Assembly: GCA_017536445.1 (NCBI GenBank)
Contig: JAFXHJ010000001.1
Location: forward strand, 66,300 to 130,299
Source: Clostridia bacterium
Lineage (GTDB): Bacteria > Bacillota > Clostridia > TANB77 > CAG-465
Length of the DNA: 64,000 nucleotides
Reading direction: 5' to 3'
In this document: piece by piece, positions 44,836 through 53,492 of the stretch
Position numbering within the stretch: the first letter of the stretch is position 1
Layout: each line of letters opens with the position of its first letter
The notes under the pieces: generated by a model
What the model was told of the DNA's origin: nothing
The model's input: only the letters and a program-made list of their open reading frames with translations
Database searches by the model: none
Position numbers and translations under genes: made by a program

Positions 44836-45585
44836 ATGAAACAAGAGTATTATTACAAGGAGTATCTTTTACTCAACAAGACTCCGCGGCAGTTTTTGGA
44901 AAGAAGGCTTACCAATATCTTTGGTATAAATTCTAGAGCTATTGAAGCTCTGGAACTTGTTTGCAAAGAAATGTCTGCTGAAAAGGGCTTTAAAAGAGAT
45001 GATGGTCAAGACTATTATAACCACTGCATCGATGTTGCAAACACGCTTATTTCTTTTGATATTCGCAACGAAGATGCAATTGTAGCAGCACTCTTACACG
45101 ATATCATTGAGGATGTAGAAGGATATTCCGAAAAATTTATCGCCAAGCTTTTTGGTGAAAACGTAGCACATTTAGTATCTTTGGTAACAAAAAAGCCTGG
45201 TCTGGATTACAAAAAAGAGGAAGTTATTATGGATTATCTTAATGCAATTTCCGAAGATCCTTATGCAGCTGCAATTAAAACGGCAGATAGAATGCATAAT
45301 ATGACAACCTTGCAGGAAAAGACTTTCGAAGCAAGACATAGAAAAGCTCTTGAAACAGAACGGTATTATATGCCTTTCTTCAAGTTCTGCAGAAAGAAGT
45401 ATCCCAGATATGAAAACTTGTTCTATCAAGCAAGAACTCAAATTTATCCTTTGATTCATGAGATCAAATCTTTCTATGCTGAGATTTTGAGACTTCGTGG
45501 TGAATTAGAAAAATACGAGAAGCCTGTAGAACAAATGCCGGAATCTCCTAAAGAAGAGAAATATTCTGACGGTTTACCTGAATAA
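44836..45585 (+). CDS. HD-domain hydrolase, RelA/SpoT-hydrolase-like
   Basis: The 249-residue protein has an HD metal site: YYNHCIDVANTL (His63), ALLHDIIEDVEGYS (His88-Asp89) and IKTADRMHNMTTLQEK (Asp), the pattern of ppGpp hydrolase domains. No synthetase, TGS or ACT domain is present, and the Pro/Glu-rich tail is short. It could be a small alarmone hydrolase or another nucleotide phosphohydrolase. A TATAAT lies at 44762-44767 and GAAAGGAG precedes the ATG. Codon use groups it with the HAD, PHP and glmM genes. Confidence 0.78.
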   Translation: MKQEYYYKEYLLLNKTPRQFLERRLTNIFGINSRAIEALELVCKEMSAEKGFKRDDGQDYYNHCIDVANTLISFDIRNEDAIVAALLHDIIEDVEGYSEKFIAKLFGENVAHLVSLVTKKPGLDYKKEEVIMDYLNAISEDPYAAAIKTADRMHNMTTLQEKTFEARHRKALETERYYMPFFKFCRKKYPRYENLFYQARTQIYPLIHEIKSFYAEILRLRGELEKYEKPVEQMPESPKEEKYSDGLPE

Positions 45586-45593
45586 GCCACAAT

Positions 45594-45624
45594 AAAAACG
45601 AGTAGTTATTGCTACTCGTTTTTG
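45594..45624. terminator. Bidirectional terminator
   Basis: AAAACGAGTAG pairs with CTACTCGTTTT with A/T runs on both sides, between convergent genes. Confidence 0.85.
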
Positions 45625-45627
45625 TTG

Positions 45628-46236
45628 CTATTTTAACATTTCTTGTGCTTTTTCAAATGTTAAGCTATTGGAATGTTTAGATAATATATTTCCTTTTTTG
45701 TCTACTACATAAGAAACAGGTACAGTATTTTCATCAGGATCTATATTTTTTCTAATGATTCTTGAAAAATCTACTAAAACCTCAATATCTCCAAAATTAA
45801 CGTCATTTTCTGTTAAGGAAATGATATCTGTTAATGGATAATCTGAGTTGTTAAATTCGTGAGCTATAACTAGAATATTTACATCTTTGTTATCTTTGTA
45901 ATAGTTTAATATTTTTTCTATTTCTACTAGTTCTTCTTGACAATTAGGACACCAAGAACCAAACATAATTAATAGATTTTTTTTAGCTGTAAATAGATTT
46001 TTATCGTATTCATTAATAATTCTAATTTTAGTTTCACTTTTAGTATTTAAAAGTGTATCATTACCCGTAGATGGAATATCTCCTTTAAATAGTCCTAATT
46101 CTTCTTTAGAATTTAATCCTGCGTTAGGCAAGGGTGTAGTACTTTCTCTACTTACTAAAATAAAAACTAAAATAGTTAGTGTAGAGAAAATAAGAATAAA
46201 CATTACTATAGCTAAAATAATTTCTTTTTTCGTCAT
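45628..46236 (-). CDS. Membrane-anchored thioredoxin-like protein (TlpA/ResA type)
   Basis: The 202-residue protein has an N-terminal membrane helix (residues 5-28) and an extracytoplasmic thioredoxin fold with MFGSWCPNCQEELVEIEKIL (Cys96, Cys99), a later PVSYVVDKKGNILSKHSNS with the cis-Pro, and the TlpA-type Glu following CxxC. It probably reduces or shuttles disulfides outside the membrane. Its start is ATG 46236 with AAGGTGA, not the frame from 46278. It is a single minus-strand gene. Confidence 0.82.
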   Translation of the reverse strand: MTKKEIILAIVMFILIFSTLTILVFILVSRESTTPLPNAGLNSKEELGLFKGDIPSTGNDTLLNTKSETKIRIINEYDKNLFTAKKNLLIMFGSWCPNCQEELVEIEKILNYYKDNKDVNILVIAHEFNNSDYPLTDIISLTENDVNFGDIEVLVDFSRIIRKNIDPDENTVPVSYVVDKKGNILSKHSNSLTFEKAQEMLK

Positions 46237-46345
46237 TTTAATCACCTTTATATAGCTAGAATTATATACAAAAAACACTAAAAAAACAATAAAGTTGCTT
46301 GTAAATAGCGAAAATATAATATATAATTTTTACGAGGTAGATAAA

Positions 46346-46726
46346 GTGGATACAAGAGAGACTAATGTGAAGACTTTAGCATACATTGGGGACGTGGTTT
46401 ATGAATTATATATACGTGAATATGTAATATCTAATTCACGTGAACAAGTTAACAAACTTCACAAAAAGACAATAAAATATGTTAGCGCTAAAGCTCAAGC
46501 AAGAATTGTAGCAGCAATGAATGATGAGTTTAGTGATGAAGAGAAAGACATTATCAGAAGAGGAAGAAACGCAGAAGCAAATACAGTACCTAAGAATACA
46601 GATGTAGTAACATACAAAATAGCAACAGGTTTTGAGTCGCTTATTGGCTTTCTTTATCTAGAGAAAAGAATAGAACGTTTAGAATATATAATTGGCAGGA
46701 GTATAAAAATTATAGAAGAGGTGTAG
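46346..46726 (+). CDS. mrnC: Mini-ribonuclease III
   Basis: Mini-III processes 23S rRNA precursors in Firmicutes. The 126-residue protein has the RNase III catalytic fold without a dsRNA-binding domain: LAYIGDVVYELYIREYV with the catalytic Asp, KTIKYVSAKAQARIVAAM, IIRRGRNAEANTVPKNTD and ATGFESLIGFLYLEKRIERL with the second Glu/Asp site. Length matches the family when translation starts at GTG 46346, 7 bases after GAGGT. The longer frame from 46295 has no RBS. It is followed 3 bases later by a small gene. Confidence 0.92.
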   Translation: MDTRETNVKTLAYIGDVVYELYIREYVISNSREQVNKLHKKTIKYVSAKAQARIVAAMNDEFSDEEKDIIRRGRNAEANTVPKNTDVVTYKIATGFESLIGFLYLEKRIERLEYIIGRSIKIIEEV

Positions 46727-46729
46727 AAT

Positions 46730-46987
46730 ATGGCAAAAGATAAAGTAATGGATGAATATATACCAATAGACCCGCTAACATTTTTGAGTGAGTTTAAAGA
46801 GGAAGAATCATTAAGAGAAGTAATGTTTAATATGGGTGAACAAGAAATAGTACAAGAAGACGGTAGATTTTATTTATGTCATACTATGTATCCTAACGTT
46901 TCAAAAGAAATATCTAAAGCTACTGCTACAGAAATGTGGCAAATATATAATATGAAAGAAAGAGGAGATATTTCGTTTCTATTCTAA
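46730..46987 (+). CDS. Small conserved-looking protein, unknown function
   Basis: This 85-residue acidic protein contains EYIPIDPLTFLSEFKEEES, GEQEIVQEDGRFYLCHTMYP and TATEMWQIYNMKERGDISFL. It is co-transcribed with mrnC (3-base gap, GAGGTGTAGAAT). I do not recognise a family. No membrane segment, signal or metal motif is visible. Linkage to mrnC suggests an RNA- or growth-related role but does not prove it. Confidence 0.55.
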   Translation: MAKDKVMDEYIPIDPLTFLSEFKEEESLREVMFNMGEQEIVQEDGRFYLCHTMYPNVSKEISKATATEMWQIYNMKERGDISFLF

Positions 46988-47043
46988 GGGATAGAATGCA
47001 ACCTAATATAAATATAATAAACGGTCGTTACCTTCTAGTAGGA

Positions 47044-47070
47044 ACATATGCGTTTTGGCAGCATATAATA
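47044..47070 (+). promoter_or_regulatory. Candidate sigma-K/sigma-E promoter of coat-like gene
   Basis: AC (47044-47045), 16 bases, then CATATAATA (47062-47070) matches the AC-N16-CATANNNTA pattern of mother-cell sigma-K promoters. Twenty-five bases later comes the ATG of a coat-like gene with AGGAGG between. Confidence 0.45.
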
Positions 47071-47095
47071 TACCATACTAGGAGGTAATATTTTT

Positions 47096-47689
47096 ATGGA
47101 AAATTATTTAACAGACGATCGCTGTAAAATGTACGGAAATAATTGCTATGAAAAAAAATTAAATTGTGGTATGTATAATATGGGATATGTGCCGCATCAA
47201 TATGGTAATATGGAGTGTAACCACAATATGATGGATTATAATCCGTGTATGAATTATAATATGAATTATATTTCGAATTATTGCAATAAGGAATATGAAT
47301 GTATGCCTGGAAACCTAGCAAGAGGGTATGGGTATCCTATGCAAAATATGATGAAGATGGAACCGATAGAAAATATGTGTGGTACATATAAAATGCTTAT
47401 TGTTTATGTAGAAAAGAGCATAAATAAGATAATGATGGAAAATATGGGGATGATGCCAAAAGCAATATCTAAAGATAAGTATCATAAGGAAATGAATGAA
47501 ATGCTTTGTGAGGTTATGAAAAAAGAAAAAGAATTAAAAGAGCTTGTTGTAGTAGATAGAACAGAAACTGAAGATAAAGAAGATTTAGATAGAAGTTTAT
47601 GCCCATATTGTGGTGGTTTCTTAAAAGATACACTTGGTATATTGTTCTTAACAGAATTATTAAAAAGAGGATGCACTTCTTGTTATTAA
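47096..47689 (+). CDS. Met/Asn/Tyr/Cys-rich probable spore coat protein
   Basis: This 197-residue protein has a low-complexity N-terminal half (NYNMNYISNYCNKEYECMPG, with many Met, Asn, Tyr and seven or more Cys). A helical C-terminal half follows (YKMLIVYVEKSINKIMMENM, then CPYCGG and CTSCY at the end). The two CxxC pairs could bind zinc or form cross-links. This composition is typical of spore coat or exosporium proteins. The upstream sigma-K-like site supports mother-cell expression. No homologue is named. Confidence 0.6.
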   Translation: MENYLTDDRCKMYGNNCYEKKLNCGMYNMGYVPHQYGNMECNHNMMDYNPCMNYNMNYISNYCNKEYECMPGNLARGYGYPMQNMMKMEPIENMCGTYKMLIVYVEKSINKIMMENMGMMPKAISKDKYHKEMNEMLCEVMKKEKELKELVVVDRTETEDKEDLDRSLCPYCGGFLKDTLGILFLTELLKRGCTSCY

Positions 47690-47700
47690 TATAAAACATG

Positions 47701-47729
47701 TTGAAAAAATAAAAAATATGATATACAAT
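47701..47729 (+). promoter_or_regulatory. Promoter of leader C
   Basis: TTGAAA (47701-47706), 17 bases, TACAAT (47724-47729). The element AGGGGTAAC begins 12 bases after the -10 box, as at the 32.2-kb locus. Confidence 0.65.
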
Positions 47730-47735
47730 AAACAC

Positions 47736-47912
47736 ATAAGAAGGGGTAACAAAAGATGAAAAACGCTGAAAGCCTTGCGGCTGTACACACACACACACAC
47801 AAGTACATTTACTAATGAAAAAACATTAGTAGCGTTTTTGTACCCAAAAATAATAAGGTGAAACTAGCAAAGTAACACATACTAAAAAGGTATGTGCTGC
47901 TTTGCTTTTTTG
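47736..47912 (+). ncRNA. Folded leader RNA (copy C) ending in a terminator-like hairpin
   Basis: AGGGGTAACAAAA (from 47742) pairs with TTTTTGTACCC (47835-47845), and AAAAACGCT (47759-47767) with AGCGTTTTT (47831-47839), so one long closing stem is drawn from alternative pairings. Inside lie AGCC-TTGC-GGCT (47771-47782), TGTAC/GTACA around an (AC)8 run, and ACTAATG/CATTAGT (47811-47830). The hairpin CAAAGTAACACATAC/GTATGTGCTGCTTTG (47868-47904) with CTTTTTT follows. GCATAC (47912-47917) can compete for the GTATG arm. Unrecognised class; riboswitch or attenuator is inferred. Confidence 0.6.
47785..47800 (+). repeat. (AC)8 dinucleotide run in leader C
   Basis: Eight AC units lie in the loop of a leader hairpin. 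Leader B has no such run at the same place, so this tract grew in copy C and could vary by slippage. Confidence 0.9.
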
Positions 47913-47937
47913 CATACAAAAGAAGGAGGAATGAACA

Positions 47938-48978
47938 ATGCAAAAGAAAAAGGGAATATCTTTAATAGTATTAGTAATAACAATAATAGTTATGATAATC
48001 TTAGCAGCAGCGATAATAATATCTATGAGTAATAATGGAGTAATATATAGGGCAAATAATGCAGTAAATTTAACAAATGAAAAACAAGTACAAGATTTGG
48101 CTTCATTAATATGGGCAGAAGCATATCTTGATGAGGAAAGAACAGACACAATAGAAAACGTAGTAAAAGAGAAGTTAGAAGAACAAGGAATAACAGATAC
48201 GGACTGGGATATACAAGTATCTGATACGGGAATTATTATAAAATCTAAGGAAGACAATAGTAATACTCTAGGTGCCTTAATAACATCAGATAACTATGGT
48301 GATACAGTAGATTATACTGTAACGGTAGATGGAACAACTTATGATGAATGGCAAATATATTATCATAATGAAGATTATGTGTATTTAATAGCAAAAGAAA
48401 ATGTTAAAGAAGATTATGTTTTACCAGAAGATGTATATGTGTCACAGTTAACTTATGAAGAAAAGGAACTATATGAGAAGTTTAGAGTTGGTAATTGGCC
48501 TAAATATACATTGGTAGATAGTTTGTCAGATGTTGGAATAAGAGCAGCATCTTATAGTAGTATGGGAATTGCAGCTATGATAAAAGAATATGCAAATTTT
48601 GCAAATACTGATAAATATGGAACTGATGTAGTAGGAGCAATCGGTGGTGTAACAATTGAACTTTTTGCTGCAGCATGGAATGCAAAAAATGATGCAAATC
48701 AAATAACATTAAGTATAGGTGATGAGGGCTATTTAATAAACAACAAAGCATTTCTTACTCTTGAAACAGATGGTTTCCTATTAGAAGAAAATAACTCATA
48801 TAGCTTATTGTCGCCAACATATGAATGTAATTGTTGCTTAATTCAAGCATCAAATAATACAATCGGAAAAGATGATTGTGATGAGGGATTTCATGAAAAT
48901 ATTCGTCCGGCGGTATGCTTAAAAGCATCAATACCGGCATCGGTTGGTACAAAAACAAATTTTAGCTTAGAAAAATAA
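47938..48978 (+). CDS. Type IV pilin-like protein, paralogue of the 32451 product
   Basis: The 346-residue protein starts MQKKKGISLIVLVITIIVMI, a prepilin-type signal. Its body aligns throughout with the product at 32451: SDNYGDTVDYTVTVDGTTYD, EWQIYYHNEDYVYLIA, LYEKFRVGNWPKYTL, GTDVVGAIGGVTIELFAAAW. The C-terminal domain ends SYSLLSPTYECNCC and IRPAVCLKAS, the same lectin-like frame, but in ordinary AT-rich sequence with no GC jump. So this copy is not a recent diversification target. ATG 47938 follows AGGAGG at good spacing. Expressed behind leader C. Confidence 0.7.
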   Translation: MQKKKGISLIVLVITIIVMIILAAAIIISMSNNGVIYRANNAVNLTNEKQVQDLASLIWAEAYLDEERTDTIENVVKEKLEEQGITDTDWDIQVSDTGIIIKSKEDNSNTLGALITSDNYGDTVDYTVTVDGTTYDEWQIYYHNEDYVYLIAKENVKEDYVLPEDVYVSQLTYEEKELYEKFRVGNWPKYTLVDSLSDVGIRAASYSSMGIAAMIKEYANFANTDKYGTDVVGAIGGVTIELFAAAWNAKNDANQITLSIGDEGYLINNKAFLTLETDGFLLEENNSYSLLSPTYECNCCLIQASNNTIGKDDCDEGFHENIRPAVCLKASIPASVGTKTNFSLEK

Positions 48979-48983
48979 AATAT

Positions 48984-49018
48984 ATAACGGGTCATATTTT
49001 TATGACTTGTTATTTTTT
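48984..49018 (+). terminator. Terminator of pilin-like gene
   Basis: ATAACGGGTCATA pairs with TATGACTTGTTAT (with G-T pairs) and is followed by TTTTTT. Confidence 0.75.
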
Positions 49019-49180
49019 ATTGTCTACGTTTAAAACTGTCCCTTTTTGCTTGCTTTTTTGGCGTTTTTGTAATAGAATATAGTCCATAAATAACGAGTAT
49101 TAAAAATTTAACTAGAATCAAATTGTGACAAAAAATGATAGTATAGTTGATGTAATATATGTAAAATAAGAGGTGTTCAC

Positions 49181-51529
49181 ATGTTGTTTAAAAAAGATTT
49201 GGTAGTTAATGAAACTGTAAATATACAGACGAATAGTACAAAAAAAGAGGTTAAAGGGTTTTTTAAGAAATTAATTAATTCTAAGACGCTGCCATATATA
49301 ATTATGTTGTTTTTAACAGCAACAGTAGAATTTATAGGGCTTAAACCTTTTGCTTTTGTAATGTTAGGTGTAGCAACGATATTTAATATACCGTTAATGA
49401 TACCGCTAATAATAACATTAATTTCGTTTGCTGTATTTAAGTCGGATTTAAGTTTATATGTAAACTATATAACCACATATGTAATTTACACAGTTTTAGC
49501 TTCTATTGTTGAGATAGAAGGATTTAGTAAAAAGTATATAACATTAATGAAATTAAGTGTTGCATGTTTAGCTTCTAACTTAATTATATGTCTAATATTT
49601 AAAAAATTATTAGTAGATGGAATAGCTCACTTTCTATTAGTTGTAGCTTTGTATCCGGTATTTACTTCTGGACTTACAATGCTATTAAATATTAGTAAAA
49701 AGATAATATTCTCTAAAGAAGAGATAATTAGTTTGGGTGTATTAGTAACTTTTGCTTTAATGCCATTTGCAAGTATTAACATATTTGGATTTAGTGTTGT
49801 AAATGTATTGCTCATTGCTATGATATTAACTTTAGGCTGGAAGAATGATTGGATGATGGGAATAGCATCGGGTGTAATTATTGGACTAGTTTATGCAATA
49901 CTTAACCCGAATGTTAATTCATTAATAATTACATCATTTACGTTTACGGGATTAATAGCAGGCGTACTTAGTAGATATAATAAATGGGTTGTAGCAATAT
50001 TATTTATTATTGGAAATATGATTTTATCTGGAGTATACGATAAAGATATAAATATATTTGTCCGTTTGGCAGAAATGCTTGTTGCATCTGGAATAATATT
50101 AGCACTTCCAAGAAAAGTAATAGTTAGACTTGAAGATATGTTTGGAAGCTTTAAAGGACTAAATGGGGGATATGAAAATCTTCTTGGTGCAGGAAGCGAT
50201 GCTAAAGATAGACTTAATGCAATATCTGAAGTTTTTGATAACCTTTCACATATGACTACTACAGTTACAGATGAGACAGTATCTGAGACTAAACAAGTAA
50301 TTAAAAAATATCTTGTGGATTACAAAAAGAATGAATGTATAAGATGTCCAAACAAATTTAATTGTATAAATGAAGAACTTGAAGCTGTATCAGAACATTT
50401 AGCAAATAGTTTGGAAAATGATGGATGTATAACAAGCGAAATGCTTCCTGTAGATTGTGAAAAACAAGAATTAATAATGAAAAACATAACAGATGTGTAT
50501 AACAATGTTAAGCTTATGCGTTTTGTAAAACAAAAAGAAAACGAAGCAAATGAAAAACTAGCAGAAGAATATAAAGCAATTTCTAGCTTTATTAAAAATA
50601 TAGCAAGAGATGAAGAACAAGTAGTAAAACAAGATACTTATGAACAAAAAAGAATAAGAGAAGAGTTAAAATATTTAGGATATGTTGTTTATGAAGATAC
50701 ATTCACCAAAGGTGAAAATCAAGATACGATGTATGAGTTTATAACAGACATTATAATAGATATAAATAAAGCAAAAAAGGAAATACAGAAAGTTGTAAGT
50801 GATGCAGTTGGAACAAAGATGTCTATTAAACTTGTATTAAATAGTAGTAAGACAGAGCGTTCTAGAATAAAACTTCTTCCAACAAGCAGATATGTAGTTA
50901 AAGCTACGGTAAAACAAATTAGAAAAGCAGATAGTTCAGTAAGTGGTGATTCCTACATAGTAACAGAGCTTAAGGATAATAATAAGGTTATTGCAATAAG
51001 TGATGGTATGGGATCTGGCGAAAAATCTAAAGAGGTAAGTACATCTGTAATTAATATGATAGAAAAAATGGGACAAAGTGGATTTAGTAACGAAGAAACT
51101 CTAAATATAATAAACAGGCTTGTAAAGCTTAAAGAAAATGGTGAAGTATCTTCGACATTAGATATGTGTGTTTTAAACGAAAAGAGAAACATATTAGAAT
51201 TTATTAAACTTGGAGCAGCTAGTTCGTTTGTAATTAAAGATACGGAAGTAGAAGAGATTAAACAAGAAACATTGCCGTTAGGATTGCTTACAAATTCACA
51301 ACATACAACTATAGAAAAAGAAGTAGCAAAAGGCATGTATGTAGTGTTAATGTCTGATGGCGCTGAAAGTGATGTTAATAAAGAGGCAATACAAGAAATT
51401 GTAGAAAAGTTAAGTATATTAGAGTATACTGAAAAAGATCTTATGAATGCAATTATGAATAAAATTGTTGGTCGCCAAAATAAGATAACTTTAGATGATA
51501 TAACAGTAATAGTTTGTAAGATTATATGA
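49181..51529 (+). CDS. spoIIE: Stage II sporulation protein E, PP2C phosphatase
   Basis: SpoIIE dephosphorylates SpoIIAA to activate sigma-F in the forespore and interacts with the division septum. The 782-residue protein has about ten N-terminal membrane helices (residues 35-310), a central helical region with a Cys cluster (CIRCPNKFNC) and a C-terminal PP2C phosphatase domain. That domain has VIAISDGMGSGEKSKEVST, LDMCVLNEKRNILEFIKLGA, MYVVLMSDGAESDVNKEAI and LDDITVIVCKII. Length is near the Bacillus protein (about 820). AAGAGGTG precedes the ATG. The stop is TGA; readthrough would reach TAA two codons later. Confidence 0.95.
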   Translation: MLFKKDLVVNETVNIQTNSTKKEVKGFFKKLINSKTLPYIIMLFLTATVEFIGLKPFAFVMLGVATIFNIPLMIPLIITLISFAVFKSDLSLYVNYITTYVIYTVLASIVEIEGFSKKYITLMKLSVACLASNLIICLIFKKLLVDGIAHFLLVVALYPVFTSGLTMLLNISKKIIFSKEEIISLGVLVTFALMPFASINIFGFSVVNVLLIAMILTLGWKNDWMMGIASGVIIGLVYAILNPNVNSLIITSFTFTGLIAGVLSRYNKWVVAILFIIGNMILSGVYDKDINIFVRLAEMLVASGIILALPRKVIVRLEDMFGSFKGLNGGYENLLGAGSDAKDRLNAISEVFDNLSHMTTTVTDETVSETKQVIKKYLVDYKKNECIRCPNKFNCINEELEAVSEHLANSLENDGCITSEMLPVDCEKQELIMKNITDVYNNVKLMRFVKQKENEANEKLAEEYKAISSFIKNIARDEEQVVKQDTYEQKRIREELKYLGYVVYEDTFTKGENQDTMYEFITDIIIDINKAKKEIQKVVSDAVGTKMSIKLVLNSSKTERSRIKLLPTSRYVVKATVKQIRKADSSVSGDSYIVTELKDNNKVIAISDGMGSGEKSKEVSTSVINMIEKMGQSGFSNEETLNIINRLVKLKENGEVSSTLDMCVLNEKRNILEFIKLGAASSFVIKDTEVEEIKQETLPLGLLTNSQHTTIEKEVAKGMYVVLMSDGAESDVNKEAIQEIVEKLSILEYTEKDLMNAIMNKIVGRQNKITLDDITVIVCKII

Positions 51530-51545
51530 TGTAAATAAAATATTA

Positions 51546-52904
51546 ATGAATATATCCATATCAAAGAAAATATACTTTGGTATGGATGTTTTTAATGTAG
51601 TTATAAATAAAATTAACACCTTTATTTGGGGAACTCCTTTTATTATATTATTAGTTGTAACTAGTGTAATATTGATGTTAAAACTTAAATTTAGCGTTTT
51701 TGATATAATAAAAGGGATAACAAGTAAGAACGTAGAAGAAAACGGAGGAAATAGGCGTATAACTAATTTTAGCGCCTTAACAAGTGTACTCGCAGGTACG
51801 TTAGGTACTGGTAATATAACAGGTATTGCGGTAGCTATTCTCACAGGAGGAGTAGGAAGTCTTTTTTGGATGTTTGTATCAGGCATAGTCTCAATTATAA
51901 TATCTTATACAGAAAATTTTATTGTAATGTTGTATAGGAAAAGAGATAGTAAGTTGGGCTATTTCGGTGGGACCATGTATGTTTTAGATGATGTGTTAGG
52001 TAAAAGAAATCTTGCTATTTTATTTGCGTTAGTTGTAGTTGTGTCCACTCTAACGTCTGGTACTATGACCCAAGCTAATTCTTTATCTGAGTTAGTAAAT
52101 AGCAGCACAAACATACCCAAGAAAACGGTGGGGGTAATACTTGCTGTAATTACAGCCTATGTTGTTTTTGGAGGAAAATACAGGATTGCTAAACTAAGCA
52201 GTATAGTAATTCCAATATGTTCTTTAACATATATAGCATTATGTACGGGGGTACTTGTTAAAAATTATAATAGTATATTTGGGGGAATTAAAGAAATAAT
52301 ATCTGTAGCTTTTGGAGCAAAACAAATGATAGGTGGAGTAGTGGGATTAGGAATAAACAAAGTTATTGGTAAAGGATTTTCAATAGGCGTATTCTCAAAT
52401 GAAGCTGGAATGGGAACAGCTCCAATGTTTACAGCTGCGGTAGAAAATAAAGATATACATAAAGCAGCAAGTGTAGCATCAATGTCTGTTGTAATAGATA
52501 CATTATTTTTGTGTATGCTTACAGGAGTAACAATAATTAGTACTGGCAAATATAATATATTAAATCCAGGTGAAATGTTAAATAGTGTATTTGGAGAACT
52601 GGCTTTTGGTAAGTTGTTATTAAATATTTGTATGATATTTTTTGTGCTTGCTACAATACCATGCCTAGAATATTATGCGGAACAGGCAATACGTTATTTA
52701 ACGAAAAGAAACCTTGCAATATATCTTTTTAGAATATTATATATAGTTGGAATATATTTAGGTAGTATTGCATATTCTAGTATGGTATGGGATTTATCCG
52801 GAATATTTAGTGCGCTTATGACATTACCAAACATATATATGATATATGCATGTATGGACGATGTAATACATGCCAGAAAAATGAGAGTAAATAATAAATT
52901 CTAA
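51546..52904 (+). CDS. Sodium:alanine/glycine symporter (AGCS family)
   Basis: This 452-residue transporter couples Na+ to import of small neutral amino acids. Typical motifs are FSALTSVLAGTLGTGNITGI, GAKQMIGGVVGLGINKVIG and GFSIGVFSNEAGMGTAPMFT, with about eleven membrane helices. The N-terminal TFIWGTPFIILLVVTSVILM matches the family start. ATG 51546 has no obvious RBS; ATG 51582 (MDVFNVVINK) also fits the family N-terminus. It is 16 bases after spoIIE and may be co-transcribed. Confidence 0.9.
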   Translation: MNISISKKIYFGMDVFNVVINKINTFIWGTPFIILLVVTSVILMLKLKFSVFDIIKGITSKNVEENGGNRRITNFSALTSVLAGTLGTGNITGIAVAILTGGVGSLFWMFVSGIVSIIISYTENFIVMLYRKRDSKLGYFGGTMYVLDDVLGKRNLAILFALVVVVSTLTSGTMTQANSLSELVNSSTNIPKKTVGVILAVITAYVVFGGKYRIAKLSSIVIPICSLTYIALCTGVLVKNYNSIFGGIKEIISVAFGAKQMIGGVVGLGINKVIGKGFSIGVFSNEAGMGTAPMFTAAVENKDIHKAASVASMSVVIDTLFLCMLTGVTIISTGKYNILNPGEMLNSVFGELAFGKLLLNICMIFFVLATIPCLEYYAEQAIRYLTKRNLAIYLFRILYIVGIYLGSIAYSSMVWDLSGIFSALMTLPNIYMIYACMDDVIHARKMRVNNKF

Positions 52905-52932
52905 TTATTTTTAAAAAATTATTTAAAAAGTG

Positions 52933-52961
52933 TTGACTTTTTTATCTAAAATAGCTATAAT
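52933..52961 (+). promoter_or_regulatory. Promoter of tRNA-Gly
   Basis: TTGACT (52933-52938), 17 bases, TATAAT (52956-52961), directly before the tRNA. Confidence 0.8.
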
Positions 52962-52977
52962 ATAAATCGTAGCGGAT

Positions 52978-53051
<74 letters not shown>

Positions 53052-53061
53052 CTTTTTTTAT

Positions 53062-53107
53062 GCCTAGAATCATTGATAAATAATGATTCTAGGCTCTTTG
53101 TTTTTTT
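53062..53107 (+). terminator. Terminator of tRNA-Gly
   Basis: GCCTAGAATCATT pairs with AATGATTCTAGGC. TCTTTG and a T7 run follow. Confidence 0.7.
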
Positions 53108-53170
53108 GGTGAAGCGTGGTATAATATTAATGATAAAAAATTTAATCCTATAATAATTTGGAGGAGACAA

Positions 53171-53440
53171 ATGGAGAATTGCAAAAAAATTAATTTAAAC
53201 GACTATGTTTATGTAAAATTAACCAACTTTGGTAAAAAGGTGTTGTCAGACTATTGTAGCAAAGCTGGAGTAACAGGAAAAGAGGCAAGAAAACTCTACA
53301 ATATGAGATACAACACGATTAAGATTCAACTTTGGGACCTTATGCATATATTTGGTCCGACATTATATAATGGAGCAACCGAGCATCCATTTACGACTGG
53401 ATTTGTTTTCGTTCCTGAAGATAACATAACAACAATGTAA
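53171..53440 (+). CDS. Small protein of unknown function
   Basis: The 89-residue protein reads NLNDYVYVKLTNFGKKVLSD, then GVTGKEARKLYNMRYNTIKI, QLWDLMHIFGPTLYNGATEH and PFTTGFVFVPEDNI. I do not recognise it. The layout (a beta hairpin start, a helix with KEARKLYN, then QLWDLMHIFG) recalls small phage- or plasmid-derived proteins but no motif is decisive. GGAGGAG precedes the ATG, and a strong bidirectional terminator follows. Codon use (AAG, CTT, TTC, more GC) groups it with the opposing gene and suggests joint acquisition. Confidence 0.5.
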   Translation: MENCKKINLNDYVYVKLTNFGKKVLSDYCSKAGVTGKEARKLYNMRYNTIKIQLWDLMHIFGPTLYNGATEHPFTTGFVFVPEDNITTM

Positions 53441-53445
53441 AAAGT

Positions 53446-53489
53446 AAACAAAAGACCGTACTCATTTGAGTACGGTCTTTTGTTTATTT
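53446..53489. terminator. Bidirectional terminator
   Basis: AAAAGACCGTACTC pairs with GAGTACGGTCTTTT, with T runs on both strands, between convergent genes. Confidence 0.88.
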
Positions 53490-53492
53490 GTG

